Origin: Paenalcaligenes sp050487225
GTDB taxonomy: Bacteria; Pseudomonadota; Gammaproteobacteria; Burkholderiales; Burkholderiaceae_B
Assembly: GCF_050487225.1 (NCBI RefSeq)
Contig: NZ_JBKQGY010000003.1
Location: 620,001 to 684,000 of the forward strand
Direction: 5' to 3'
Length of the DNA: 64,000 nucleotides
Both the position numbers and the translations under genes were made by a program. A model generated the notes under the pieces. The model was not told the DNA's origin, did no database searches, and saw only the letters and a list, made by a program, of their open reading frames with translations. Below are positions 26,051-35,466 of this stretch, in pieces. Numbering within the stretch: the first letter of the stretch is position 1; each line of letters opens with the position of its first letter.

Positions 26051-27445
26051 TCAGTGTTTGGACAACCCTTTGTAAATCAGCCATACCGTTAGCAGAGGGC
26101 CAATACTCAACACGCTAAACAGTACTACAGAAGCCTGGCGCGCACCCTCAAAGCCGCCAGGATTCACAAAGCCAGCCAAATTGGTCAACATACCGGCAAA
26201 TGCGCCCCCTAGAGCCAACGCATACAACTGCACCGTGATAATGGCAGAAGAGGCTATGTTCTCTTGCCCTTTGGGAGCGGCTTGATACACACGCGTCAGC
26301 ACATGCGGCCAACACACACCAATACCACCACCCACAGCCATTAACGGTATCAACAAGAAGCACATCATGTTGCTTGTACCAAAGCCCATAGGCATCATGA
26401 TGGCAAGGCCTAACAAACCACATCCAGAGACCAGTGGCCCTACTTGCACATAGCGGTGCGTCGTGGCGGGCGAACGACCTGCACTCAAAAATGATCCCAT
26501 CGTCCACGCAAAGGACAACGACGCCATGAAATAGCCTGCAATCAGAGGGCTTTGATGATGTATGGTCTGTAAAAAGTAGGGGATGAACACCTCTACCGTT
26601 ATGGCTAGGCTTAACAGCGCTATACAACCGTATAGCACAGCTAAAACGCCTCCCCATTGATAAGCACCATGCGGTAATAGATTGGCGTCACTATGCTTGT
26701 CTGCACGCCCTGTTAATACGCTAAGCAGTATGGCTACTACTAACCCTGCTGCATTGACCATCCAGTTCACCGATAAACTGGCCCAAGACACGCACAGCAC
26801 TGAAACGGCTAACACCAGCAGCTTGCCCATAGGCACTTTCAGTTTTTTGCTGTCTTGTGATTTTCCGGCCTCGATCTGGGTACAGACCAAGAACATTAGC
26901 AACGCAATAACAGGGATTACCGACCAAAATGCCAGTCGCCAATGCCCACTTTCTGCAAAAATGCCGCCAATCGTCGGGCCTATCAGTGTAGAAACACCCC
27001 ACATACTGGACACCAATACCATGGCGCGAGGCCATAACACTTCGGGAAACACTAAGCGCACGGCAGAATAGCACAGGCCTAATAAGAAACCGCCTCCTAA
27101 GCCTTGTACAGTACGACCCACAAGCATCGCAGGCATAGAAAATGCCAACGCACAGGCAATAGTCCCCACCATAAAGACCAGCATGGCGACCACAAATGCG
27201 TGGCGCAGTCCTACTGACTGCAAGAGTTTAGGGGATAGTGCAGAGCCAATAATGGATGCCATAACAAACAGCGTCATGTTCCACGCGTAATACGACAACC
27301 CGCCAATATCCGCGACCACAGACGGCAAAATGGTGGTCACTAAATACACATTAATGGCGTGCAGCGCTACGCCGCCGGCTAAAGCTACGGAGCGCAAGCC
27401 ATTACGCCCCCGTAGCAACGCGGCCCACGAATTTTGTTCAATCAT
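26051..27445 (-). CDS. MFS transporter (probable drug/proton antiporter type)
   Basis: A 464-residue inner-membrane transporter with roughly 14 hydrophobic segments, as in the DHA2 group. Visible are the motif C-like strings (GPTIGGIFAESGHWRLAFW) and GRTVQGLGGGFLLG, with an Asp in transmembrane helix 1-2 (VVADIGGLSYYAW). The substrate is not deducible. It starts two bases after the psd stop, so the two are probably co-transcribed. Confidence 0.82.
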   Translation of the reverse strand: MIEQNSWAALLRGRNGLRSVALAGGVALHAINVYLVTTILPSVVADIGGLSYYAWNMTLFVMASIIGSALSPKLLQSVGLRHAFVVAMLVFMVGTIACALAFSMPAMLVGRTVQGLGGGFLLGLCYSAVRLVFPEVLWPRAMVLVSSMWGVSTLIGPTIGGIFAESGHWRLAFWSVIPVIALLMFLVCTQIEAGKSQDSKKLKVPMGKLLVLAVSVLCVSWASLSVNWMVNAAGLVVAILLSVLTGRADKHSDANLLPHGAYQWGGVLAVLYGCIALLSLAITVEVFIPYFLQTIHHQSPLIAGYFMASLSFAWTMGSFLSAGRSPATTHRYVQVGPLVSGCGLLGLAIMMPMGFGTSNMMCFLLIPLMAVGGGIGVCWPHVLTRVYQAAPKGQENIASSAIITVQLYALALGGAFAGMLTNLAGFVNPGGFEGARQASVVLFSVLSIGPLLTVWLIYKGLSKH

Positions 27446-27447
27446 GA

Positions 27448-28314
27448 TTACTCAGTATGCAATGCAGAGCCCATGCTTTGGCCCATGCAGATTTTTCCGG
27501 TAGCAGACCAGTCTGAATCGAATTGGTAGGTGTTTTCAGGAAAGAGCAGCACTACCGTAGAGCCCAGCAAGAAACGTCCCATTTCTTCGCCTTGCTGCAA
27601 GACAATCTGTTGATCGTCATACTGCCAATGCACAACCTCACCATAACGCGGTGGATTAACTTGGCCATGCCACACGGTGCTCATACTACCTACGATGGTG
27701 GCCCCCACTAATACCATCACAAATGGGCCACGCTCTGAGTCGAACACACACACCACGCGCTCATTGCGAGCAAACAACCCCGGCACATTACGTGCTGTGG
27801 ATGGGTTCACAGAGAACAGATCACCAGGTACATAGGTCATTGTACGTAAGCGGCCAGTGCAGGGCATATGGATACGGTGATAATCCTTAGGGCTCAGGTA
27901 TAAGGTCGCAAACAGCCCGTTTTCAAACACTTTTGCCAGAGAGGTATCCCCAGCCAACAGCGTTTGTGCAGAATAATCATGGCCCTTGGCTTGAAAAATC
28001 TGCTGTACCTGTATTTTGCCCAACTGACTAATAGCACCATCGACAGGGCTTACTAGCGCGGATTGGGCAATGGGGCGTGCACCTGTTTTCAGTTCTCGGG
28101 TGAAAAAGTCATTAAACGTCGCATAGGCAGCGGCGTTAGGCTGACTAGCCTCGCTCATATCCACCTTATACCGTTTGATGAACCACTCTATCGCTCGCGT
28201 CGTTAAGCTACCACCAGGATGAGCCGCTAACTTACCCACAGCCTGTGTTAACAAGCGTTTAGGCAATAAATACTGTAGCCATATGGCCAGACGTTCTACC
28301 ATGTTTATACACAT
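27448..28314 (-). CDS. psd: Phosphatidylserine decarboxylase proenzyme
   Basis: A membrane-associated pyruvoyl enzyme that makes phosphatidylethanolamine from phosphatidylserine, 288 residues. The self-cleavage motif LGST (FLLGSTVVLLF) lies at about residue 249, leaving a small alpha chain. SPVDG at about 90, DYHRIHMP at about 145 and NERVVCVF are the other family motifs. An ATG four codons in (28302) is an equally plausible start. Transcribed with the MFS gene that follows. Confidence 0.94.
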   Translation of the reverse strand: MCINMVERLAIWLQYLLPKRLLTQAVGKLAAHPGGSLTTRAIEWFIKRYKVDMSEASQPNAAAYATFNDFFTRELKTGARPIAQSALVSPVDGAISQLGKIQVQQIFQAKGHDYSAQTLLAGDTSLAKVFENGLFATLYLSPKDYHRIHMPCTGRLRTMTYVPGDLFSVNPSTARNVPGLFARNERVVCVFDSERGPFVMVLVGATIVGSMSTVWHGQVNPPRYGEVVHWQYDDQQIVLQQGEEMGRFLLGSTVVLLFPENTYQFDSDWSATGKICMGQSMGSALHTE

Positions 28315-28358
28315 TCAAAAGAATTGGGACACACGAAAAGATGTCCACAACGTATTGC

Positions 28359-29729
28359 TTAAGTCATCAACTCAATACGATTACGCCCGGCATGTTTAGC
28401 TTGATACAAGGCTTTATCCACACGCCTAAGCGTAGGAGTATAGTCGGGATGACCATCATAAAGCGCTAAACCCATACTCGCCGTTAGGTTCAATTCATGA
28501 CCAAAAGGCAGAATGAATTTCTCTCGCTGTATGCGTTCGCTAATTTTTTTGGCAATACGCAAAGCGGTGTCTACATTCACATCCACCAACAGAACGAGAA
28601 ACTCCTCGCCACCTAAGCGAAAAATATAATCGCCTGCACGGCATTGTGCATTTAATAACTCGGCAAACTGACGCAGTACAGCATCGCCAGACTCGTGGCC
28701 ATGCTCATCATTTACGCGTTTAAAGTGATCCAAGTCTATGGATAATAAGGCGAATTTCACACCTCTACGTCGAGAGTAAGCCACTTCTCTGCCCAAAACC
28801 ACGGGCAAATATTTACGTCCCAATAGTTTGGTCAACGTATCGCGCCCAGCCTCTACCTCATTTTGCTGTTCAAACAGCAAATCCATACTCAGTAGAATCA
28901 AACGGGTTTGCGTGCGTAGTTCACGCAGCACATCCAGCTGGTTGGCCGAATTAGCCTGTGTAAAACGGGGGAGAACATCTTGATCGATGTGCTCCATCGT
29001 ATTTTGTATAACCAGAGTTTCCTTAAGGTTCTCAAACGCATGAGCCCCTTTATGGTGAAACCACAGTCCAAATTCTGAGCTATTGATAGTGGATAACTGT
29101 TTATCCACCATACCTGTGGCTAACTCAAACATTAGGTTGTTTTCCCAGTCCAGCAAGGCCGCACGTTGACGCCCCCGTTCAGCAGCAGAGTTATGCACAG
29201 CTGCAAACACCCTGTAGGACTCTTCAGCTCTGGATTTTCTATCGTACGACGCCGCGTACGCTCGACTCATAAACTCAATCGCAATGTCTATGGATTCAGC
29301 AATAAATTGCTGTGCCGCCATCTTATCTATCAATGCTAAGCGCGGTTCTTCCTGAACAATTTCAAAGAATCGTTCTTTTAGCAGTCGGGCACCACTTAAG
29401 ACCAGATACAACGGCAGATCTATACGAGCGTGCACATCACCAACTTGGCGCTGTAACTCAACTAACGCCACAAAATCATCATCGGGAGTGACCGAAAAAA
29501 GCTCGCTTAGCCATTTTTGCAGAGAACTGGACAACCTTTTCTGCACTTCATCATGACTTAGGAACACGTTTGCCGCCTGGTCATTCAGCAAACTGGCATA
29601 AAAATACGACGCCAGTAGCTCTTTATGGCTGTTTGCCGCTTCTTTCACATAACAGCGTATGTGCTCAGGAATTTTTTTTAGAGTTTTCTGCCAGTCAGAG
29701 GCAAGGCGGTAGACCGCGACATTAGACAT
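28359..29729 (-). CDS. dosC: Globin-coupled diguanylate cyclase (DosC/BpeGReg type)
   Basis: A 456-residue oxygen sensor that makes cyclic di-GMP. The N-terminal globin domain (about 10-155) carries the proximal haem ligand H100 in RQVGDVHARIDLPLY, aligning with the His near 98-99 of E. coli DosC and Bordetella BpeGReg. A helical linker (about 160-290) precedes the GGDEF domain: TLTKLLGRKYLP, ALLSIDLDHFKRVND, and signature GGEEF at 373-377. The inhibitory RxxD site (RAGD) stands five residues before it, intact, so product inhibition is expected. It is the last gene before the origin on the minus (leading) strand. Confidence 0.9.
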   Translation of the reverse strand: MSNVAVYRLASDWQKTLKKIPEHIRCYVKEAANSHKELLASYFYASLLNDQAANVFLSHDEVQKRLSSSLQKWLSELFSVTPDDDFVALVELQRQVGDVHARIDLPLYLVLSGARLLKERFFEIVQEEPRLALIDKMAAQQFIAESIDIAIEFMSRAYAASYDRKSRAEESYRVFAAVHNSAAERGRQRAALLDWENNLMFELATGMVDKQLSTINSSEFGLWFHHKGAHAFENLKETLVIQNTMEHIDQDVLPRFTQANSANQLDVLRELRTQTRLILLSMDLLFEQQNEVEAGRDTLTKLLGRKYLPVVLGREVAYSRRRGVKFALLSIDLDHFKRVNDEHGHESGDAVLRQFAELLNAQCRAGDYIFRLGGEEFLVLLVDVNVDTALRIAKKISERIQREKFILPFGHELNLTASMGLALYDGHPDYTPTLRRVDKALYQAKHAGRNRIELMT

Positions 29730-29799
29730 GCTAATACAACATCAAGTAAGAAAAACTGCTGGTATGCAGCGAGTATATCTTGCACATGTTGATCTAAAC

Positions 29800-30480
29800 A
29801 ATGTCGCTGCAAGGCCCTTGAAAAACAAGGCCTGTGGATAGCTGCAGGGGAAGTGCTTGTGGATAAGTTGTGGAGTGAAAAGGCTTAACTGGCGTATGAA
29901 ACTTATACACAAAAATTATCCAGAAACCATCCTCAACAAAACGCTCAGCCATCAACAAGCAAAAATATAGGTTAAAGCGTTGAATAATCAGGCTTTCAAA
30001 GGATTGTACCACTTATCCACAGACACCCATTATTAATCATCTATAGATATATATGATAGTTAACAACACTAGGAAGAAAGAGCTGCTGAACTTTTTTTGA
30101 AAGCATCCTTTTGACAACAGTTTTTCAAGATGAACTTTGCTGAAAAGCTAACGTTGTTTTAGGTACACGTGACAGCAAATATATTTTCTGTGGATAAGTC
30201 CTAGAGGGACGACTTGAGGATTAGTTGTGGATGAGTATTGGATAACCACATTGTTTACAGAGATTCTTATTTTTATGCCCAATCTATACACCTAGACTTA
30301 TGCAGTTTTGCCTGTGATGGAAATCTCTGTAGAAGTGCATAGAATAAGGGCTACAAGGAGTTATCCTAGTTATCCACACCCCTTATACTAACTACCAAAG
30401 ATATATAAATACTAGTGAATAACTACTAACTACATCTACTCTTTACACAGGCTAAAGCGACCTTGTCTTTTGCTATTTGG
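29800..30480. other. Probable chromosomal origin of replication (oriC)
   Basis: An AT-rich stretch without a convincing gene, with four perfect DnaA boxes (29858-29866, 30013-30021, 30189-30197, 30370-30378) and four near-perfect ones (TGTGGATAG 29833-29841, TTATACACA 29903-29911, TTATCCAGA 29916-29924, TGTGGATGA 30226-30234). An especially AT-rich segment at 30029-30066, next to the box at 30013, could be the unwinding element; another lies at 30380-30430. It sits beside mnmG-rsmG-parAB and four parS sites, where origins of related genera lie. A 72-codon minus-strand frame inside (29794-30012) is taken as chance. Confidence 0.82.
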
Positions 30481-30505
30481 TTCCTTACACTTGAAGCCTG
30501 TGCAT

Positions 30506-30537
30506 AAAAAATCCCCTACCAAAAACTTGATAGGGGA
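30506..30537 (-). terminator. Rho-independent terminator after the aminotransferase gene
   Basis: Stem CCCCTA (30513-30518) and TAGGGG (30531-30536); on the minus strand six T follow. It lies 25 bases past the stop and at the right border of the origin. Confidence 0.8.
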
Positions 30538-30561
30538 CGGTGTGAACAAACTGTGAAAGGA

Positions 30562-31731
30562 TTATTTTTTTGGTAAACGCTCTAACGCTGTAGCAAGGGT
30601 TTGCTCTTGTTTTGCAAAACAGAATCGTATGAGGTTTTGGTTTGCTTCTTTAGATTCTGGGTTTCTGTAAAACGCTGAGACAGGTATGACTCCTACACTG
30701 TATTCCGTGGTTAACCATTTGCTGAACTCAAGTTCAGATTTGTCAGACCACCCTTCGTATGAGGCCAATAAGAAAAAGGTACCTTCACTTTGATACGGAG
30801 TGAATGGTGTATTACGTAACCCTTGGTACAACTGATCACGTTTTTGTTGATAAAAGTTAGGCAGGTCTAAATAGGTATTAGCATCAGCCATATATCTGGC
30901 TAAACCTACTTGTAGTGGTGTAGGTACTGAAAAAACTGAAAACTGGTGAATTTTCTGAATTTCAGTATTTAACGCAGGTGGTGCTAAGCAGTAGCCTACC
31001 TTCCAACCAGTAGCGCTAAACGTTTTACCAAATGAAGAAACAATGATGGAGTTTTTCTTCAGTGCAGGCCTAGTCGCCATGCTCAAATGTTTAGCCCCAT
31101 CAAAAACCAGGTGTTCATACACCTCGTCGGACAAAATCAAAATGTCCCAGTTAGCGACAATTTTTTCTAGAGCATCTAAATCCTCTGACTTGAGGATGGC
31201 GCCAGTAGGATTATGAGGCGTATTGATAATTAACATACGCGTCTTGTTGGTAATCGCTTTTTCTACTTTGTCCCAATCAATGCTGAAACTTTGTTCCGGA
31301 GAACGTGGCGCTTCCATAGACACGGGGACTGCAACGCCTCCAGCCAATTGAATGACTGGTAAATACAAATCATAAAATGGCTCAATGACTACCACTTCGT
31401 CATTGGGATGTACAAAAGCAAGAATGCTGCTCATTAATGCTTCACTCGCACCACTGGTCACCGTGACTTCTGTCTGAGGATCATAGTACGCACCATACAG
31501 AAGTTGTGTTTTTTCTGTGATGGCTTTTTTTAGTAGTGGATGACCACTCATAGGCGAGTACTGGTTATAGCCTTGAAGCATAGCTTCATAAACAGCATCC
31601 AATAATGCTTTATCAGTATTGAAGTCTGGGAAGCCCTGACCAAGATTGATAGCGTGATGATCTGTTGCTAACTGACTCATCACAGTAAAGATGGTTACTC
31701 CCACATCGGGGAGCTTAGATACGATATTCAT
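30562..31731 (-). CDS. PLP-dependent aminotransferase (methionine aminotransferase-like)
   Basis: A 389-residue class I aminotransferase resembling YbdL/kynurenine-aminotransferase-type enzymes. INLGQGFPDFNTD and YNQYSPMSGHPLLKKAI come early, INTPHNPTGAIL in the middle, and SFGKTFSATGWKVGYCLAP holds the PLP lysine. The likely reaction is transfer of the amino group from methionine or aromatic amino acids to a keto acid; the substrate is inferred only from family resemblance. The ATG at 31731 (MNIVSKLPDVG) fits the family better than an upstream TTG, though no ribosome site is clear. Flanked by oriC and parS. Confidence 0.85.
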   Translation of the reverse strand: MNIVSKLPDVGVTIFTVMSQLATDHHAINLGQGFPDFNTDKALLDAVYEAMLQGYNQYSPMSGHPLLKKAITEKTQLLYGAYYDPQTEVTVTSGASEALMSSILAFVHPNDEVVVIEPFYDLYLPVIQLAGGVAVPVSMEAPRSPEQSFSIDWDKVEKAITNKTRMLIINTPHNPTGAILKSEDLDALEKIVANWDILILSDEVYEHLVFDGAKHLSMATRPALKKNSIIVSSFGKTFSATGWKVGYCLAPPALNTEIQKIHQFSVFSVPTPLQVGLARYMADANTYLDLPNFYQQKRDQLYQGLRNTPFTPYQSEGTFFLLASYEGWSDKSELEFSKWLTTEYSVGVIPVSAFYRNPESKEANQNLIRFCFAKQEQTLATALERLPKK

Positions 31732-31874
31732 TTTTTTATGCACTAGAAAATTTGTTATCAAAATCTTAAGCGATCCACTGCCTACACATTGTTATAACTA
31801 TATGCGCTAAACCACTAGCACTACATTTCACGCATCTGCAGTGTGGGCAAAGTACATCTGTATACGTAGATGTG

Positions 31875-31890
31875 TGTTTCACGTGGAACA
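31875..31890. promoter_or_regulatory. parS site 1
   Basis: TGTTTCACGTGGAACA, a match to the bacterial parS consensus bound by ParB. It lies between the aminotransferase and mnmG. Confidence 0.92.
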
Positions 31891-31903
31891 TCTTTTTGTT
31901 TTA

Positions 31904-31919
31904 TGTTCCACGTGAAACA
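31904..31919. promoter_or_regulatory. parS site 2
   Basis: TGTTCCACGTGAAACA, the exact reverse complement of site 1 and 13 bases away, so the two could also form one long hairpin upstream of mnmG. Confidence 0.92.
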
Positions 31920-32031
31920 TTGTGGTAGATGCGTATAAATTTAAAGATACTGCAAGTAAAAGGGCTTTTGAAACAAAATAAGCAATACGCAGTCGTATAA
32001 TGATCTTTTACGTTTTTTTGTAGATACAAGA

Positions 32032-33960
32032 ATGATTTATCCAGACGAATTTGATGTGATCGTCGTTGGTGGTGGCCACGCTGGAACAGAAGCCGCATTG
32101 GCTGCTGCCAGGATGGGGGCTTCTACACTCTTACTCACACACAATATGGACACGTTGGGGCAAATGTCGTGCAATCCTTCCATTGGTGGGATTGGAAAAG
32201 GGCATTTGGTAAAAGAGGTAGATGCTCTAGGCGGAGCAATGGCATTGGCTACAGACAAGGCTGGGATTCAATTCAGAATTTTGAATCAGTCTAAAGGTCC
32301 AGCTGTACGAGCAACGCGAGCGCAGGCTGATCGTTCTTTGTATAGATCTGCCATTCGTCAGATGGTGCAGCATCAGAAAAACCTAATGGTATTTCAGCAG
32401 CCTGTGGATGACTTAATCCTTGAAGGGGATAAAGTTGTAGGTGCTATTACTCAAATTGGTGTCAGGTTCAAAGCCAAAGCAGTAGTGCTAACAGCCGGTA
32501 CTTTTTTAAATGGTCGTATACACGTAGGCTTGGAAAACTACTCGGGTGGTCGAGCAGGGGATCCACCAGCTATTACGTTGGCTGAACGCTTAAAAGAATT
32601 AAAGCTTCCACAAGGCAGATTGAAAACAGGTACGCCTCCGCGTATTGATGCAACCACCATCAATTTTTCCCAGTTGGAAGAACAGCATGGTGATACGAAT
32701 CCTGTACCGGTGTTTTCGTTTATGGGGAATGCAGCGATGCACCCTAAACAGTTACCGTGCTGGATTACGCATACTAATGAGCAAACCCATGACATCATTC
32801 GTTCGGGTTTAGATCGTTCGCCTATGTATAGCCCTGAAGGAACCATCGAGGGTGTAGGCCCAAGGTACTGTCCTTCTATTGAAGATAAAATTCACAAGTT
32901 TGCTGACAAGACTAGCCATCAGGTGTTTTTAGAACCTGAAGGTTTTACGAGTACAGAAATTTATCCTAATGGGATATCCACAAGCTTACCGTTTGATATC
33001 CAATTAGGAATTGTCCACAGCCTGCCTGGTTTGGAGAATGCCCGAATTCTGCGCCCTGGTTATGCCATTGAGTACGATTACTTTGATCCTCGTGCTCTAA
33101 AACCTACATTGGAAACCAAAGCCATCCGTGGTTTGTTTTTTGCTGGTCAAATTAATGGCACTACCGGTTACGAAGAGGCGGCAGCTCAAGGGTTGTTGGC
33201 CGCATTAAATGCTGTGCAATTAATTCGTGGTCTAGAGGGTTGGACTCCACAACGTAGCGAAGCCTACATTGGTGTATTGGTGGATGACCTCATTACTAGA
33301 GGCGTGACCGAGCCTTACCGTATGTTTACATCGCGCGCTGAATACAGACTAAGCTTGCGCGAAGATAATGCAGATCAGCGACTGACCGAAATTGGTAGAA
33401 AGCTTGGTTTGATTGATGACGCTCGTTGGGATGTTTTCAATCGTAAACGTGATGCATTAGCTCAAGAGATTGAACGACTACGTGGAACATGGGTTAACCC
33501 CAGACTTGTTTCACGTGAAACATTGAGTGAAGTTTTAGGGAAGGGCATTGAGCGTGAGTACAATCTTTATGATTTACTAAAACGCCCCGAAGTACGTTAT
33601 GAGTCTTTGCTGCAGTTGGTTAGCGTAGATCAAGAACGTATTTTGCAAGACAATGCCGAACTTGATGACGACTTACGCCATCAAGTAGAGATTGAAGTGA
33701 AGTATGCCGGTTATGTTTCTAGACAGAAAACCGAAATTGAAAGACAAGCGGGTTTTGAAAACCAGCCTATCCCTGAGGATATGGACTATAGTTTGGTCAA
33801 AGGCCTGTCTAACGAAGCATTGGCAAAATTTAATGCAGCTAAACCTACCACTGTAGGTCAGGCTAGCCGTATTTCCGGGATTACTCCTGCGGCAGTCTCT
33901 TTGTTATTGGTATATCTGAAACGGCACACACTTGCCAAACATTTAAATAAACAGTCGTAA
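32032..33960 (+). CDS. mnmG: tRNA uridine-5-carboxymethylaminomethyl modification enzyme MnmG (GidA)
   Basis: A 642-residue FAD protein, partner of MnmE in modifying wobble uridine 34. The FAD-binding motif DVIVVGGGHAGTEAALAAARMG is at the start, followed by NPSIGGIGKGHLVKEVDALGG, GTFLNGRIHVG and GQINGTTGYEEAAAQG. The C-terminal helical domain ends with ISGITPAAVSLLLVYLKR. A perfect parS lies within the coding sequence at 33507-33522. Its stop overlaps the rsmG start by one base (TAATG). Confidence 0.98.
   Translation: MIYPDEFDVIVVGGGHAGTEAALAAARMGASTLLLTHNMDTLGQMSCNPSIGGIGKGHLVKEVDALGGAMALATDKAGIQFRILNQSKGPAVRATRAQADRSLYRSAIRQMVQHQKNLMVFQQPVDDLILEGDKVVGAITQIGVRFKAKAVVLTAGTFLNGRIHVGLENYSGGRAGDPPAITLAERLKELKLPQGRLKTGTPPRIDATTINFSQLEEQHGDTNPVPVFSFMGNAAMHPKQLPCWITHTNEQTHDIIRSGLDRSPMYSPEGTIEGVGPRYCPSIEDKIHKFADKTSHQVFLEPEGFTSTEIYPNGISTSLPFDIQLGIVHSLPGLENARILRPGYAIEYDYFDPRALKPTLETKAIRGLFFAGQINGTTGYEEAAAQGLLAALNAVQLIRGLEGWTPQRSEAYIGVLVDDLITRGVTEPYRMFTSRAEYRLSLREDNADQRLTEIGRKLGLIDDARWDVFNRKRDALAQEIERLRGTWVNPRLVSRETLSEVLGKGIEREYNLYDLLKRPEVRYESLLQLVSVDQERILQDNAELDDDLRHQVEIEVKYAGYVSRQKTEIERQAGFENQPIPEDMDYSLVKGLSNEALAKFNAAKPTTVGQASRISGITPAAVSLLLVYLKRHTLAKHLNKQS
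33507..33522. promoter_or_regulatory. parS site 3, inside mnmG
   Basis: TGTTTCACGTGAAACA, a perfect 16-base palindrome. A partial site (CTACGTGGAACATG) lies about 20 bases upstream. Confidence 0.92.
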
Positions 33961-34619
33961 TGGATTTCTCTCAAAGGCTGCTTTCAGCCTGCAATACACT
34001 AGGCCTCGCATTGAGTGAAGCGCAGCAAGAAAAATTGCTGCGTTACATTGCTCAATTACAGCGTTGGAATAAAACTTATAATTTAACTGCTCTGCGTGAT
34101 CCTGAGCAGATGTTGATTCAACATATTTTTGATAGCTTGTCAGTAATACCAGCGCTAACAAAATATATGGAACAACAACAAAAAGAATCACTGCGTATTG
34201 TAGACGTGGGAGCAGGAGCTGGTTTGCCTGGTGTGGTGTTAGCTGTGGCTAGTTCCACGTGGAACATTACCTGTGTAGATGCTGTGGAAAAGAAAATGGC
34301 ATTTGTACGTCAAATGTCTGCAGTGTTGGAATTACCTAATTTAACGGCTACGCATAGACGAGTAGAAGTAGGAGATTGCTACGAAGCAGACGTGGTGATT
34401 TCACGTGCATTTGCTTCCTTGACTGATTTTGTCACATTGGCAGGTCGTCATGTTTCTGCTCAGGGTTGTATCATGGCGATGAAGGGAAAACAGCCGGAAG
34501 AGGAAATCAACCAATTGGAACAAGAAACTGATTGGATGGTAGAGACAATAGAAGCGTTAGACGTTCCTGAATTGGACGCCCAGCGTTGTTTGGTTTATTT
34601 AAAACGTAAAGGGTCTTGA
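33960..34619 (+). CDS. rsmG: 16S rRNA (guanine-527-N7)-methyltransferase
   Basis: A 219-residue SAM-dependent enzyme that methylates G527 of 16S rRNA. The SAM-binding loop is IVDVGAGAGLPGVVLA (about 80-95), followed by the acidic strand CVDAVEKKMAF, with YNLTALRDPEQMLIQHIFDSL earlier. It sits in the mnmG-rsmG-parA-parB operon, overlapping mnmG by one base and ending two bases before the parA start. It carries a parS-like site. Confidence 0.96.
   Translation: MDFSQRLLSACNTLGLALSEAQQEKLLRYIAQLQRWNKTYNLTALRDPEQMLIQHIFDSLSVIPALTKYMEQQQKESLRIVDVGAGAGLPGVVLAVASSTWNITCVDAVEKKMAFVRQMSAVLELPNLTATHRRVEVGDCYEADVVISRAFASLTDFVTLAGRHVSAQGCIMAMKGKQPEEEINQLEQETDWMVETIEALDVPELDAQRCLVYLKRKGS
34251..34266. promoter_or_regulatory. 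parS site 4, inside rsmG
   Basis: AGTTCCACGTGGAACA, one mismatch (first base) from a perfect parS palindrome. Confidence 0.8.
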
Positions 34620-34621
34620 GC

Positions 34622-35434
34622 ATGTCTGTTGCTTCTGCCAAAAAAGAAAAAGCCTCCGTCTTTTGTATTGCGAACCAAAAGGGTGGGGTAGGAAAAACAA
34701 CGACAGCGATTAATCTGGCGGCAGCACTAGCTGCCCTCAAGAAAAAAGTGCTGTTGATAGACTTAGACCCCCAAGGTAATGCCACGATGGGTAGTGGCGT
34801 TGATAAAAATGCAGCAGAGATCAATATTTATCAGGTGTTGATTGGCCAAAATAAGGTTTCTGAGGCAAAAAAACGTTCAGAATCAGGGGGTTACGATGTT
34901 TTGCCCGCGAATAGAGAGCTATCTGGGGCTGAAATTGATCTGGTACAGATGCAAGAGCGTGAGCAACAGCTGAAAAAAGCGCTGCAAGAAGCATCTGATG
35001 ATTACGACATCATTTTGATTGATTGTCCGCCTACGCTTTCGTTGCTGACGCTGAATGGGTTGGTGAGTGCGCATGGCGTGATCATCCCCATGCAGTGTGA
35101 ATACTTTGCTTTGGAAGGTTTGTCTGACCTGGTTAACACCATTAAGCGCGTATACCGCAATATCAATCCAGAACTACAGCTGATTGGGTTGTTGCGAGTG
35201 ATGTTTGATGCCCGTGTCACGCTGCAACAGCAGGTCTCAGCGCAAATTGAAGCGCACTTTGGTGACAAGGTATTCAAAACAGTGATTCCGCGTAATGTGC
35301 GGCTTGCTGAGGCGCCTAGCCATGGTATGCCAGGTACTGTGTACGACAAAAACTCGCGTGGCGCTAAAGCGTACGTAGAGTTTGGCAAAGAGTTAGTGAA
35401 GCAGCTGAAGAAAAGCGCAAAAAGTGCTGCGTAA
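34622..35434 (+). CDS. parA: Chromosome-partitioning ATPase ParA
   Basis: A 270-residue Walker-type ATPase that moves ParB-parS complexes along the nucleoid. The deviant Walker A NQKGGVGKTTTAINLAA sits at about residues 19-35, with LIDLDPQGNAT (A') and ILIDCPPTLSLLTLNGL (Walker B) after it. The ATG at 34622 is used instead of an upstream TTG. Fourth-gene position after mnmG-rsmG is the usual proteobacterial order. Confidence 0.97.
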   Translation: MSVASAKKEKASVFCIANQKGGVGKTTTAINLAAALAALKKKVLLIDLDPQGNATMGSGVDKNAAEINIYQVLIGQNKVSEAKKRSESGGYDVLPANRELSGAEIDLVQMQEREQQLKKALQEASDDYDIILIDCPPTLSLLTLNGLVSAHGVIIPMQCEYFALEGLSDLVNTIKRVYRNINPELQLIGLLRVMFDARVTLQQQVSAQIEAHFGDKVFKTVIPRNVRLAEAPSHGMPGTVYDKNSRGAKAYVEFGKELVKQLKKSAKSAA

Positions 35435-35466
35435 TATTAGGTTGATAAAGAATAAAAGGATTCATC

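Noticed and set aside
29794..30012. A 72-codon minus-strand frame within the origin
   Set aside because: It spans several DnaA boxes, lacks a ribosome site and resembles no known protein.
34397..34412. A further CACGTG-containing site in rsmG (TTTCACGTGCAT)
   Set aside because: Too many mismatches to parS outside the CACGTG core.
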